A DNA stretch of 64,000 bases from Zunongwangia endophytica (GTDB lineage Bacteria; Bacteroidota; Bacteroidia; Flavobacteriales; Flavobacteriaceae). The DNA lies in NCBI RefSeq assembly GCF_030409505.1, contig NZ_JAUFPZ010000002.1:3231501-3295500 (forward strand), in the 5' to 3' direction. Positions 37,558 to 48,228 of this stretch are shown here, in pieces. The position numbers were made by a program, and so were the translations under genes. The notes beneath the pieces are model-generated. The model was not told the DNA's origin, made no database searches, and was given only the letters and a program-made list of their open reading frames with translations. The first letter of the stretch is position 1; each line of letters opens with the position of its first letter.

Positions 37558-37959
37558 TTATTTCTCTAACTCTTTTAGAACTTTCATAGAGTCCTTTGCA
37601 TTAGACAGTTCTGCAAGTTCTGCGGCTGTCTTATTTTCTTTATCAGATTTTAAAGAGATATCTGCTCCTTTTTCAATTAAAAGCGATAAAATTTCAGCTT
37701 TATTATAACGAGCTGCGTACATCGCGGGAGTTCTTCCTAAAGACTTTTGATTAATGTCTTCTCCTAATTCGATAAGTTGTTCTACCATATCGTAATTTCC
37801 GGAAACGATTGCTTTACAAAAAGAATTTAAGTTTGTTGCGGCTAAACTTTCGATAGAAAATTTTGCTGGGTCTTTTGGATCGATGTCGATTGCAGCTGCA
37901 TTAGCGAATCCGAAATTAAGTACTAAAGCTAAGGCTAAGGTAAACGTTGATTTTCTCAT
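37558..37959 (-). CDS. Exported ankyrin-repeat protein
   Basis: A 133-residue protein with signal peptide MRKSTFTLALALVLNFGFANA (cleavage near residue 21-22) followed by about three ankyrin repeats (about 45-133), recognisable by MVEQLIELGEDINQKSLG and GRTPAMYAARYNKAEILSLL. Periplasmic protein-protein interaction is the likely role; partner unknown. It is alone, with its own terminator, and a 445-base gap lies upstream. Confidence 0.85.
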   Translation of the reverse strand: MRKSTFTLALALVLNFGFANAAAIDIDPKDPAKFSIESLAATNLNSFCKAIVSGNYDMVEQLIELGEDINQKSLGRTPAMYAARYNKAEILSLLIEKGADISLKSDKENKTAAELAELSNAKDSMKVLKELEK

Positions 37960-38404
37960 GATGAATGATTTTAATGATTGATAATATTGTTTACCTAAAA
38001 GACGCGCGAAAATCTAGAATGTTACAGATTATAAATAAAATTCTTTTTATTTATGAATATTTTAATATTTGAAGGATGATTTGATAATACTATCAAATAG
38101 ATGCTAGAAGGCTTCGCTTGTAGAAATAAGAGAACAGACTAAAAGCAATCTCGAAAATTGTTGATGTAATAGTAATTTTATTTGCTTTTCACTAGCAAAT
38201 TAAAGGGTGAGTCTAAAATGATATATCAATACCTAACAGCTAATAATTTTAAAAAATTAAGGCTGGATATTGAAAAAAGTAGCTGAAAAGTTTAATTATT
38301 TGAGGTTTTCACAGTCAGTTAAAACTAGGAGAAAAGTTTAATATTGAAAAACTTCAAAAATTGAATTTAGAATATGATAAGCTGATAGCTGAACGCTAAA
38401 AAGT
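37960..38404. other. Gene-poor AT-rich gap with possible gene remnant
   Basis: No complete gene. Two short plus-strand open stretches look protein-like: 38218-38286 (22 codons, MIYQYLTANNFKKLRLDI...) and 38304-38399 (31 codons ending LNLEYDKLIAER), separated by stops. They may be parts of one decayed gene. The rest is AT-rich sequence without recognisable signals. Confidence 0.3.
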
Positions 38405-40027
38405 TCAAAAATTTACTCCGACAAACTCAAATTTCTTTCCGCTAAATAAACCTTTATCTGATAACTTAAGATCTGGTATGACGAGCAAAGCCATAAAGGA
38501 CAAGGTCATAAAAGGAGCTTTTAGGGAGCTTCCTAAATCCTTAGCCATTTGGTCTATCTCTTCATATAATTTTCCTGTTTCCCAACCATCTTTATCGCTT
38601 ATGATTCCGGCTACTGGTAGCGGTAGTGATTTTTGATTTTCGCCATTTACAGCACAAATTCCGCCTTTATTTTTGATGATAAGGTTCACCGCATTACAAA
38701 TTTCTTCATCTGAAGTTCCAACCACAATAATATTGTGAGAATCGTGCCCAACTGAGCTGGCAATTGCGCCTTTTTTTAATCCAAAATTTTTGATGAATGC
38801 AACTGAAGGCGCTTTATCTTCGTAACGATTTACGACAGAAATTTTTAAAATATCATCATCGATATTCGAAGAAAGTGAGCCATCTTTTAAAATCGCTTTT
38901 GCTTCAATTTCATTAGAAATCAATTCGCCATCTAATGCTTCAATCACTCTCACATCTTCAGCGTCTGTTTTCAGCTTAAAATCTTCACTATTCTTTTCAG
39001 AAATATTAAAATTATTGGGTGTAGAAAAATGAACTGAAGCGATATCAGAATGGCCATTTTCGGCTACAATTTTTCCGTCGATATACGTTTTTAGAACATT
39101 AAAATCGGTCAGGTTTTCCACTAAAATAAAGTCGGCTGCATCTCCTTCTTTCAGCAAACCAACGTTCAAATTATAATGTTTAACAGGATTTATACAAGCC
39201 GCCTGTAAAACTTTAAAAACATCGATTCCTTTAGCTACCGCACGCTGGCAAAGCTGATTAATATGGCCTAAAACCAAATCGTCGGGATGTTTATCATCAG
39301 AACAAAACATCATATGTTCATAATGCTCCGGCAATAGGTCGATAAGTGCTTCAAAATTTTTAGCAGCGCTACCTTCACGTACCAAAATTTTCATTCCCAA
39401 GGCAAGTTTTTCTGCAGCTTCCTCGTAAGTAAAACACTCGTGATCTGTGCTAATTCCTGAATTTATATATTTTTCTGCATCTTTTCCTAGCAATCCGGGA
39501 GCATGCCCATCTACCGGTTTATTAAAATGCTGCGCCCATTTGATCTTTTCAAGTACTTCAGGGTCATCATGTAAAACTCCGGGATAATTCATCATTTCCG
39601 CCAGGTAAAAAATGTCTGGAGATTGCATCAACTCTTTAATCGCTTCTGCATTAATTGTTGCACCAGCGGTTTCAAAAGCAGTTGCAGGAACACAACTTGG
39701 AGCACCAAAATGAAATTTTAATGGCACTTTTTTACCATTTTCAATCATAAAATTTACGCCATCAATTCCCAGCACATTGGCAATTTCGTGTGGGTCTGAA
39801 ACCGTAGCGACCGTTCCATGAATGGTAGCGACTTTTGCAAATTCAGACGGTACTAACATCGAACTTTCAATATGAATATGCGCATCGATAAATCCCGGCA
39901 TTATAAACTGTCTTTCGTTATGCTGAGATTCTTTAATTTCGACAATCTTCTTATTTTCTATGATAACTTCCGCAGGGAAAATTCGGCGGTTTTCGATATC
40001 AACAAGTTGGCCTTTAACGCTCTTCAT
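38405..40027 (-). CDS. ade: Adenine deaminase
   Basis: A 540-residue amidohydrolase that converts adenine to hypoxanthine in purine salvage. Metal-binding motif [14 protein letters not shown] (about 45-58), [34 protein letters not shown], and a C-terminal adenine-deaminase-specific domain with [12 protein letters not shown]. Start ATG 40025-40027 ([11 protein letters not shown]) is preferred; the frame is open to 40090 but that adds atypical residues. It is divergent from the HopJ-family gene. Confidence 0.93.
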   Translation of the reverse strand: MKSVKGQLVDIENRRIFPAEVIIENKKIVEIKESQHNERQFIMPGFIDAHIHIESSMLVPSEFAKVATIHGTVATVSDPHEIANVLGIDGVNFMIENGKKVPLKFHFGAPSCVPATAFETAGATINAEAIKELMQSPDIFYLAEMMNYPGVLHDDPEVLEKIKWAQHFNKPVDGHAPGLLGKDAEKYINSGISTDHECFTYEEAAEKLALGMKILVREGSAAKNFEALIDLLPEHYEHMMFCSDDKHPDDLVLGHINQLCQRAVAKGIDVFKVLQAACINPVKHYNLNVGLLKEGDAADFILVENLTDFNVLKTYIDGKIVAENGHSDIASVHFSTPNNFNISEKNSEDFKLKTDAEDVRVIEALDGELISNEIEAKAILKDGSLSSNIDDDILKISVVNRYEDKAPSVAFIKNFGLKKGAIASSVGHDSHNIIVVGTSDEEICNAVNLIIKNKGGICAVNGENQKSLPLPVAGIISDKDGWETGKLYEEIDQMAKDLGSSLKAPFMTLSFMALLVIPDLKLSDKGLFSGKKFEFVGVNF

Positions 40028-40116
40028 TCTGAAAAATTTGAGTGTCGAAAAGTAACAAATTAAATCGGGAACTTTTATTTTAGTAGTCAATTAAACACGC
40101 AACCAAAAATCGAAAT

Positions 40117-40464
40117 ATGAATCTTCAGGAATATTTAGAACAGGTAAAATCGAATCCAAAAACCTCCAATTTCGATCAAACTATAGCTTTAATTGATGAA
40201 TATTATCAATTTACGCCAGCTGCCTTTAAAAATGGAGCGGTTTATAATGAAGCCGGAAGCAATAACGGAAGCTGTAAAATTTTCGCTTTAGGATTGCTGA
40301 AGGATTTAAATGAAGAAACTACTTTGGCGCTTTTTGGAAAACATTATTTTGACGATGTTCTGAAACATCCTGAAGGAGAGGGACATCAAAACATTCGGAA
40401 TTTTATGAAGAGCGGTTGGAGCGGGATTGCCTTTAATACCGAAGCTTTACAGCCTAAAAAGTAA
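40117..40464 (+). CDS. HopJ family protein
   Basis: A 115-residue cytoplasmic protein of the family named after Pseudomonas HopJ, though its spread in free-living bacteria argues against an effector role. Diagnostic sequence includes ALIDEYYQFTPAAFKNG (about 26-42), EAGSNNGSCKIFALGLL and HQNIRNFMKSGWSGIAF. There is no secretion signal. It is divergent from adenine deaminase and 97 bases before recJ. Function unknown. Confidence 0.85.
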   Translation: MNLQEYLEQVKSNPKTSNFDQTIALIDEYYQFTPAAFKNGAVYNEAGSNNGSCKIFALGLLKDLNEETTLALFGKHYFDDVLKHPEGEGHQNIRNFMKSGWSGIAFNTEALQPKK

Positions 40465-40561
40465 GATCTTTTCGTATTTTTGAAGCGAAATTGGAGATTT
40501 TAAGTCCCTATTTTTTACCCGTGAAACCTTCATGTGGAAACCGAATTTTGTGAATAGATAA

Positions 40562-42271
40562 ATGCTGATGAATACGCGCTGGACCATAAAACCAAATCCT
40601 AATCCTGAAACTGTAAACACCTTGATGCAATCACTTGGCGTTGGGAAACCTGTTGCCCGATTGCTTGCACAACGTGATATTACAAGTTTCGAAGAAGCTA
40701 AAAAGTTCTTTCGTCCAAGACTTGCCGATCTGCATGATCCCTATTTGATGAAAGATATGGATAAAGCGGTGGCCAGGATAGAACAAGCTTTAGCCGAAGG
40801 TGAAAATATAATGGTATATGGCGATTATGATGTAGACGGTACGACCAGCGTAGCTTTGATGTCTTCGTATCTAAAAACATTGTATCCTAATGTAGCTACT
40901 TATATTCCAGATCGTTATGCAGAAGGTTACGGAGTTTCTTATATGGGAATCGATTTTGCGGCCGATAATGATATCAGTTTAATTATCGCTTTGGATTGCG
41001 GGATAAAAGCCATCGATAAAGTCGCTTACGCCAAGGAAAAAGGAATTGATTTTGTGATTTGCGATCACCACCGTCCTGGGGCGAAAATCCCTGAAGCGGT
41101 TGCTGTGCTCGATCCAAAACGAGAGGATTGCGATTATCCTTACAAAGAATTATGCGGTTGCGGTGTTGGTTTCAAATTGATCCAGGCAATGGCATCAAAA
41201 CGAGGCGATACCATACAGGCATTATTGCCGTATCTGGATTTGGTCGCCACCGCTATTGGTGCCGATATTGTACCTATTACCGGAGAAAATCGAATTTTAG
41301 CGTACCATGGTTTGCATGTAATTAACGTAGCGCCGAGAGCTGGTTTCAAAGCAATTTTGAGTCAGATTAAAAAAGAAGTCATCACCATCACCGATGTGGT
41401 TTTTGTAGTGGCACCAAGAATTAATGCCGCCGGAAGAATGAAACACGGTCTACATGCGGTGGAGTTGCTTACAGAAGAAGATGAAACCCAGGCAGAACAT
41501 TTTGCTTCGGAAATAGAATCGCACAATTCTACCCGAAAAGATACCGACAAAGCGATTACAGCAGAAGCTTTAGATCAAATTGAAGAATTAAAAGAGCAGG
41601 AACGATTAAGTACGGTAGTTTATGCGGAACATTGGCATAAAGGCGTGATAGGAATCGTAGCAAGCCGACTTACCGAAACCTATTATCGCCCCACCTTAGT
41701 ATTTACAAAAAGTGGCGATAAGCTGGCAGCTTCAGCACGATCGGTAAAAGGATTTGATGTTTACAATGCTTTGGAAGCCTGCCAGGAACACATCGAACAA
41801 TTTGGCGGACACATGTATGCTGCGGGTTTAACGATCAAAGAAGAAGAATACGATAACTTTAAAAGAAAGTTTGAAGAGGTGGTTACTGAAACTATCGATA
41901 GAAAATTACTGACTCCTGAAATTTCTATAGATGCTGAAATAGAATTAGATGAAATCACACCGAAATTCTGGAGAATCCTGAAACAATTTGCGCCTTTTGG
42001 TCCCGGCAATATGTCTCCGGTTTTTATGTCTAGAAATTTAACTGATTCTGGTTTTGGAAAATGTGTAGGGAATGAAGAAGCGCATTTAAAATGCCGGGTA
42101 TCACAAGTGGATAATAAATCTTCCTTCAATGTGATTGGTTTTAACCTCGGAAAAAAAATCGACTGCATTCAAAATAAAAAGCCGTTTAGCGCAGTATATT
42201 CTGTAGATGAAAATGAATGGAATGGTAATGTTTCTTTACAATTGAAGTTGAAGGATTTAAAAGAAGTTTAG
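40562..42271 (+). CDS. recJ: Single-stranded-DNA-specific exonuclease RecJ
   Basis: A 569-residue DHH-family nuclease that degrades single-stranded DNA 5' to 3' in recombination and repair. DHH-domain motifs: VYGDYDVDGTTS (about 80-91), ALDCGIKA, ICDHHRPG (about 160) and the DHHA1 motif FGGHMYAAGL (about 416). An OB-fold region follows to the end. Starts at ATG 40562 or 40568. The downstream region is the first of the repeat islands. Confidence 0.96.
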   Translation: MLMNTRWTIKPNPNPETVNTLMQSLGVGKPVARLLAQRDITSFEEAKKFFRPRLADLHDPYLMKDMDKAVARIEQALAEGENIMVYGDYDVDGTTSVALMSSYLKTLYPNVATYIPDRYAEGYGVSYMGIDFAADNDISLIIALDCGIKAIDKVAYAKEKGIDFVICDHHRPGAKIPEAVAVLDPKREDCDYPYKELCGCGVGFKLIQAMASKRGDTIQALLPYLDLVATAIGADIVPITGENRILAYHGLHVINVAPRAGFKAILSQIKKEVITITDVVFVVAPRINAAGRMKHGLHAVELLTEEDETQAEHFASEIESHNSTRKDTDKAITAEALDQIEELKEQERLSTVVYAEHWHKGVIGIVASRLTETYYRPTLVFTKSGDKLAASARSVKGFDVYNALEACQEHIEQFGGHMYAAGLTIKEEEYDNFKRKFEEVVTETIDRKLLTPEISIDAEIELDEITPKFWRILKQFAPFGPGNMSPVFMSRNLTDSGFGKCVGNEEAHLKCRVSQVDNKSSFNVIGFNLGKKIDCIQNKKPFSAVYSVDENEWNGNVSLQLKLKDLKEV

Positions 42272-42471
42272 AAGCTTGAATTGAGATTTTAGATCGCCTT
42301 GCTGTTAGATCTTAGAATCTAGACTAGAGAAAAGAGATTCAAGGATTTATTTTGAATTGTGAATTGTGAATTTTGATTTGGATTCGGGAGAAAAGAATCA
42401 TGAGTCAAGAAGCAGAACAATTCACTTCTAATTATTTTGAATATAAATGCTGAATTGTAAACCTGCGCCAC
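42272..42471. repeat. Degenerate word-repeat tract
   Basis: About 200 bases after recJ made of reiterated, imperfect words such as AGATTTTAGATC, GTTAGATCTTAGAATCTAGAC, GAATTGTGAATTGTGAATTTTGA. Similar text returns at 43150, 43381, 48884, 49225 and 49440. No gene is visible. Confidence 0.6.
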
Positions 42472-42632
42472 CGTCATGCTGAACTTGTTTCAGTATCTCA
42501 TCAGAATAATACTAAAAATTTCAGATGAAACAAAAGGCTTAGAGCTAACTCAAATTCGTCATTTTTCAACTGAAATTTTTTCAACCGAAAACCTAAGCAT
42601 AATGAGATCCCGGATCTCCGTCCGGGATGACG
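42472..42632. repeat. CGTCAT-bounded intergenic element, copy 1
   Basis: CGTCAT (42472-42477) and ATGACG (42627-42632) form terminal inverted repeats. The left part has GCTGAACTTGTTTCAGT, a hairpin-forming segment, and the right part CCCGGATCTCCGTCCGGG. Other copies are at 43236, 47486 and 49370. Confidence 0.65.
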
Positions 42633-42786
42633 AAAATTCCCGAAAGATGTTTCTTATTCAAAGGAAAACGCTAAAGAAATAATGTAAACTTTTGACTAAA
42701 GACTTTAGCAAAAGCAAACAAAACTCATAACTATTTAGACTGATTTTAAATAATATTCTTATATTTGAGATAAATGCACTCAAAGT

Positions 42787-43149
42787 ATGGAGGACGTCGA
42801 CATTATTTATCATAATAATACCGGGATTTCTTTTAAGTGGAAAAGCGGAATTGCTAATGCTGGTGAAAAACGAATTCAACTCGTATTTAAGGATATGGGT
42901 TTTTATCTTTCTCCTGAAGAAGTGAATGTGTTTTCCAAAAATATCAGAGTAGCAAAGAATAATAAAACAAACTGTAAGCAGTGCCCTCATTCTGAATTAT
43001 GTGAGCGTAAAATCTTACTAAAATCTCCGCTCAAAAAAATGGATTTTGTTGTAAATGCTTTCGAACTCAATGAAATCTGCGATCTGGTAGAAGGAACGAT
43101 TTTTAAAATGAAACTTCATAATTATGTAGAGCTTGTCTCGAGAAATTAG
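42787..43149 (+). CDS. Small Cys-containing protein of unknown function
   Basis: A 120-residue cytoplasmic protein I cannot name. Residues 1-60 look like a small beta-rich domain (VDIIYHNNTGISFKWKSG, then KDMGFYLSPEEVNVFSKNI). A compact cysteine cluster CKQCPHSELCERK (about 65-77) could bind a metal. The C-terminal part ends FKMKLHNYVELVSRN. It sits in isolation between two repeat islands, yet the frame is clean and composition is coding-like. It may be a small regulator or adaptor; no evidence decides. Confidence 0.75.
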   Translation: MEDVDIIYHNNTGISFKWKSGIANAGEKRIQLVFKDMGFYLSPEEVNVFSKNIRVAKNNKTNCKQCPHSELCERKILLKSPLKKMDFVVNAFELNEICDLVEGTIFKMKLHNYVELVSRN

Positions 43150-43235
43150 CAGTTAGAACTGAGATATGAGATTTTAGAATATAGACTGAAGAAAATAGAT
43201 TCAAGAATTTATTTTGAATTATAAACCTGCATTAC
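43150..43235. repeat. Degenerate word-repeat tract
   Basis: Starts right after the stop codon: GTTAGAACTGAGATATGAG, ATTTTAGAATATAGACTGAAG and related words, closely paralleling 42272-42470 including a shared TTTATTTTGAATT segment. No coding sequence. Confidence 0.55.
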
Positions 43236-43274
43236 CGTCATGCTGAACTTGTTTCAGCATCTCATCCTGATGAG
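43236..43274. repeat. CGTCAT-bounded element, copy 2 (left half)
   Basis: CGTCAT (43236-43241) followed by the perfect stem ATGCTGAA/TTCAGCAT (43240-43260) and CTCATC/GATGAG (43261-43274). A clear right end is missing; a partial TTTCAGCATCTGATGG near 43365-43380 suggests a second, decayed copy. Confidence 0.6.
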
Positions 43275-43571
43275 TAGAATTAGTTTTCAAAATATCGATT
43301 TTGATCATTTTTGGATTGATTTTTTTTGATAACTGTTTATGCACTACAGTCCGTCCGGCGTACTGTTTCAGCATCTGATGGTTAGAGTTGAGAGATAAGA
43401 TTTTAGACCGCTTTGCTGTTAGATGTTATAATCTAGTTGTTTGGATGTTGAATTTTAAATGCTGAATATGAGTTGAACTCGGCAGTCAGGAATCAAGAGT
43501 CAAGATTCTATGATTTTAGCGTCTATTTTTTTGCTGAATATTGATAGCCGAAAGCTCTTTTCTGTAAACTA
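43275..43571. other. Non-coding gap with decayed repeats
   Basis: Holds ACAGTCCGTCCGGCGTACTGT-like palindromic remains near 43345-43366 and degenerate words (AGATTTTAGACCGC, TTAGATGTTATAATCTAG) from 43381 to about 43560. No gene seen up to the lpxH stop. Confidence 0.5.
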
Positions 43572-44336
43572 TTAACCGTTAACGGGATGTTTTTTTAAAT
43601 ACAATTCATTTCCATCAAATTCTGCGTAGGTGTAGAAATTAATCCAATCGCCAGTGTTAATGTATTTTGAATCTTCTTTCAGTTTAATTTCCATTGGTAA
43701 ATGGCGATGGCCGAAAAGGAAGTAATCGTAATGTTTTGTTTCGAGTTTTCGCTTGCAATATTGCACCAACCACTCATTATCTTCTCCTAAGAATTTAGCA
43801 TCATCGTCTCCAGAAATCAGTTTATTTTTTACTGAAAAATACTGCGCAAGCGGCACGCCGATATCAGGATGTAACCATCGGTAAAGCCATTTTGAAAACG
43901 GATTGGTAAACACTTTTTTCATGCGTTTATAGCCTTTGTCACCAGGGCCAAGTCCGTCACCATGACCAATTAAGAATGTCTTTTGGTTGAATTCAAACTC
44001 CTGTGGTTTTCGGAAAGTTGGAATATTAAGTTCTTCTTCAAAATAATTTTCCATCCATAAATCGTGGTTTCCAACGAAAAAATAAATCGGAATCCCACTA
44101 TCTTTAATTTCAGCGAGTTTCCCTAAAACCCGAACAAATCCTTTTGGTACAGCATGTTTATATTCAAACCAAAAATCGAATAGATCGCCTAGTAAAAAAA
44201 TAGCCGCTGCATCTTCTTTAATTTCATCCAGCCATTTAACGAATATCGCTTCGCGTACTTTGCTGGCTTCTTTGGTGGGAGCACCTAAATGATTATCACT
44301 AGAGAAGTAAACTTTTTTACCGTTAGGAAGTTGCAT
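43572..44336 (-). CDS. lpxH: UDP-2,3-diacylglucosamine diphosphatase
   Basis: A 254-residue calcineurin-type metallophosphoesterase that releases lipid X from UDP-2,3-diacylglucosamine in lipid A synthesis. Metal-binding motifs in order: FSSDNHLGA (about 9-17), LLGDLFDFWFEY, FVGNHDLWM, LIGHGDGLGPGD and FGHRHLP (about 210). Start ATG 44334-44336 (MQLPNGKKVYFSS) is chosen because the open frame upstream to 44447 runs into a repeat element. Peripheral inner-membrane enzyme by family. Downstream of queD on the same strand. Confidence 0.92.
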   Translation of the reverse strand: MQLPNGKKVYFSSDNHLGAPTKEASKVREAIFVKWLDEIKEDAAAIFLLGDLFDFWFEYKHAVPKGFVRVLGKLAEIKDSGIPIYFFVGNHDLWMENYFEEELNIPTFRKPQEFEFNQKTFLIGHGDGLGPGDKGYKRMKKVFTNPFSKWLYRWLHPDIGVPLAQYFSVKNKLISGDDDAKFLGEDNEWLVQYCKRKLETKHYDYFLFGHRHLPMEIKLKEDSKYINTGDWINFYTYAEFDGNELYLKKHPVNG

Positions 44337-44382
44337 ACGATGAAATATAAATCTAATATACTTATTTCTACAAAGATGTTTT

Positions 44383-44505
44383 GCGTTAGGGATAGTAGCG
44401 GCATCCTTTTTTATTTGCCAGTCCGCATCTCTAAATGTTAAGAACATATTTAAAATGCAAATAAAAAAGATAGAGCGTATAGCCCGACCCGACAGGGGAA
44501 CGCCC
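44383..44505 (-). repeat. GGGCGTT/AACGC element, copy 1, abutting the queD stop
   Basis: On the minus strand it reads GGGCGTTCCCC...GGGTCGGGCT, a central stem CTTTTTTATTTGC/GCAAATAAAAAAG (13 bp, 44406-44418 with 44457-44469), then ATCCCTAACGCA. GCGTT and AACGC pair at the ends. The left end overlaps the queD TAG. A second copy with a different central stem is at 52266-52347. Confidence 0.65.
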
Positions 44506-44954
44506 TAATTATCGCTAGCGTACCACTCGGCGAAACTAGTTTCAGTCTCCTGAAGTTTTAACGAATGTAGTTTAATATGATCTGGTAAGTGTTTGCTTAT
44601 TTTTTGAGAAAAATCGATTACCATATTTTCACTGGTGGGTTGATATTCTACTAAAATCACGTGATGACCACGATCTTTTAATTCTTTCGCCAGTTCTATA
44701 TGTGGTGTATTTTTATTGAAAACTGTGGCATGATCAAACTGGTCTACAATTTCTGACTTTACGATCTTTTTTAAGTCGCCAAAATCGATTACCATTCCGT
44801 ACTTCACATTATCAGTATCGCTAATTGGTTCTCCAATAACGGTTACACTAAGTTTGTAACTATGGCCATGGACGTTGCGACATTTACCGTCGTAGCCATA
44901 AAGTGCGTGTCCTGTTTCAAAAGAAAATTGTTTGGTAATCCTGATTTTTGCCAT
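44505..44954 (-). CDS. queD: 6-carboxytetrahydropterin synthase
   Basis: A 149-residue zinc enzyme of the PTPS family in queuosine/preQ0 synthesis, making 6-carboxy-tetrahydropterin from dihydroneopterin triphosphate. Visible: FETGHALYGYDGKCRNVHGH, with zinc His residues and the catalytic Cys of QueD (CxxxHGH), and DQFDHATVFN with catalytic Asp/His. The reading frame ends SDN at a TAG whose last base borders the intergenic element, so the repeat inserted or ended at the stop. Divergent from the thiamin riboswitch region. Confidence 0.93.
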   Translation of the reverse strand: MAKIRITKQFSFETGHALYGYDGKCRNVHGHSYKLSVTVIGEPISDTDNVKYGMVIDFGDLKKIVKSEIVDQFDHATVFNKNTPHIELAKELKDRGHHVILVEYQPTSENMVIDFSQKISKHLPDHIKLHSLKLQETETSFAEWYASDN

Positions 44955-45128
44955 ACCGAAATTTTAAGTCTGCCGTATATAATTTGGTTTTCCCTAAAAT
45001 TTTTAAAGCTGAAATTATGAAAAATTGCTTCGGAAACTTTTCGGGAAATTTTAGTGCAAAGGTATTAAAAGTGTATTCAAAATAGAATAATAAGCCTTTA
45101 GCATTTTTTTAATTCGGATTATTTCATT

Positions 45129-45136
45129 TAACTTTG
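45129..45136 (+). promoter_or_regulatory. -7 element of the thiamin operon
   Basis: TAACTTTG matches TAnnTTTG and lies about 14 bases before the riboswitch core, which fits a start site near 45141. A T-run lies at the -33 position rather than an exact TTTG. Confidence 0.5.
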
Positions 45137-45145
45137 AGAGAGTAA

Positions 45146-45226
45146 ACTTTAGGGGTGCCAATTGATTTTGGCTGAGACAAACCCTTTGAACCTGATTCAG
45201 ATTAGCATCTGCGAAGGGAAAAGTTA
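45146..45226 (+). promoter_or_regulatory. TPP riboswitch
   Basis: The conserved THI-box elements are all present in order: AGGGGTGCC (45151-45159), GGCTGAGACAAACCCTTTGA (45170-45189), ACCTGATTCAGATTAGCATC and TGCGAAGGGAAAAG (to about 45224). The aptamer binds thiamin pyrophosphate and represses the downstream thi genes. It precedes thiS by about 107 bases; the expression platform is not certain, though CAAAG/CTTTG near 45286-45304 could pair. Confidence 0.93.
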
Positions 45227-45332
45227 GAAAATTTTGTATCTAGTTTATCTAAAATAGGGGTGAATTTTATACAATATTACTTTTCTTCAAAGACTATCCT
45301 CTTTGGTTTACGGCTATTAAAATCGAAACGAT

Positions 45333-45536
45333 ATGATAACTGTAAACGTCAACAACCAAAATCATTCTTTTAAAGAACCCGTAAAACTTCTTGAGCTTTT
45401 GGAGCAATTGAATATTCAAGCTTCGGGAGTTGCTGTTGCGATCAACAACGAAATTATTTCTAAACTAAAGTGGGAACATACGCTATTGGAAGAAGGTAAT
45501 AAGGTCTTGGTGATTCGTGCTACGCAAGGTGGTTGA
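45333..45536 (+). CDS. thiS: Sulfur carrier protein ThiS
   Basis: A 67-residue ubiquitin-fold protein that carries sulfur as a C-terminal thiocarboxylate for thiazole synthesis. It begins MITVNVNNQNHSF and ends with the essential Gly-Gly (RATQGG). It is the first gene under the TPP riboswitch and is 52 bases upstream of thiC. The adenylating partner ThiF is not found in this window. Confidence 0.95.
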   Translation: MITVNVNNQNHSFKEPVKLLELLEQLNIQASGVAVAINNEIISKLKWEHTLLEEGNKVLVIRATQGG

Positions 45537-45585
45537 TTTACAGATTATAGCAATCAAATTAACAAATATCAACTATAACCCGTAA

Positions 45586-47445
<1,860 letters not shown>

Positions 47446-47485
47446 TCACTTAATAATTAAATAGTTAGTAATTATAAAATATGGG

Positions 47486-47582
47486 CGTCACCCTGAACTT
47501 GACTCAGGGTCTCATCCTGATGATGTTTTTAAATGCGGTATGAGATTCCGGATCTCCCGGTAGCTATCGGGGCGGAATGACG
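47486..47582. repeat. CGTCAT-type element, copy 3, inside the thiamin operon
   Basis: CGTCA (47486-47490) and TGACG (47578-47582) are terminal inverted repeats. CCCTGA/TCAGGG (47491-47509) forms a hairpin, and CCGG-rich text (CCGGATCTCCCGGTAGC) fills the right arm. It lies between thiC and the next gene. Confidence 0.65.
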
Positions 47583-47631
47583 GAACTAATAAATAGTACA
47601 ACATAAGAATATCAAAATTTAATTTGAAATA

Positions 47632-48228
47632 ATGCTGATTGTAATTTCTACGGAAAAGTTTATCGAAAATGAAGAATTTCAACTGAAATCTATGCTTGAT
47701 GAAGGTTTAGAAGTTCTTCATATTCGTAAGCCTAATGTTTCTTTTGAAGCGCTAAAAACGTGGCTAGAAAAGTTTGATCCTCAACATCGTTCTAAAATGG
47801 TATTGCATCAGCATCATAAATTAGCGCAGGAATTTGATTTAAAAGGTATTCATCTAACAGAATATTTCAGAACCAATTTAGCTGAAAATATAGAAGATTA
47901 TGTGAACTCTTTTCAGCAAAAGAAATTTACAGTAAGTACATCGGTGCATCAAAAAGAAATGCTTTCAGAATCTATCATTTTTGATTACTGTTTCTTAAGT
48001 CCGGTGTTTAACTCGATTTCAAAAGCAGCTTATCCGGGTAAAAAGTTTCAGGTAAATGAACTTCAGCAAAAAGTGATTGCGCTTGGTGGTATTGATTCAG
48101 AAAAGATTTCAGCAATTAAGCAGAAGGGATTTAGCGGCGCTGCCGTGCTTGGAGCGGTTTGGATGCAGGAAAACCCAACAAATAGTTTTATTAAAATTCA
48201 GCAAGAATATGAATCAGTTTTCAACTAA
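47632..48228 (+). CDS. TenI-like thiamin phosphate synthase homologue
   Basis: A 198-residue TIM-barrel protein related to ThiE and TenI. Recognisable features are LHIRKPNVSFEALKTWL at the start, GIHLTEYF, FLSPVFNSISKAAYPGKKF and VIALGGID...GAAVLGAVW. The ThiE motif IINDR is replaced by VLHQHH, so pyrimidine-diphosphate binding is likely lost; TenI (thiazole tautomerase) activity is the better guess. It overlaps the following true ThiE by 20 bases. Confidence 0.8.
   Translation: MLIVISTEKFIENEEFQLKSMLDEGLEVLHIRKPNVSFEALKTWLEKFDPQHRSKMVLHQHHKLAQEFDLKGIHLTEYFRTNLAENIEDYVNSFQQKKFTVSTSVHQKEMLSESIIFDYCFLSPVFNSISKAAYPGKKFQVNELQQKVIALGGIDSEKISAIKQKGFSGAAVLGAVWMQENPTNSFIKIQQEYESVFN

Noticed and set aside
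40117..40464. Type III effector
   Set aside because: The HopJ name is historical; there is no secretion system or signal in the window.
42476..42682. 68-codon open frame on the plus strand
   Set aside because: It is made entirely of the CGTCAT-bounded repeat and flanking words and has no protein-like composition.
44337..44447. Upstream extension of lpxH
   Set aside because: It runs into the GGGCGTT/AACGC repeat element; MQLPNGKKVYF is a better start.
48077..48208. Upstream extension of thiE
   Set aside because: It lies inside the previous gene in another frame and its residues do not resemble the ThiE N-terminus; ATG 48209 fits the family.
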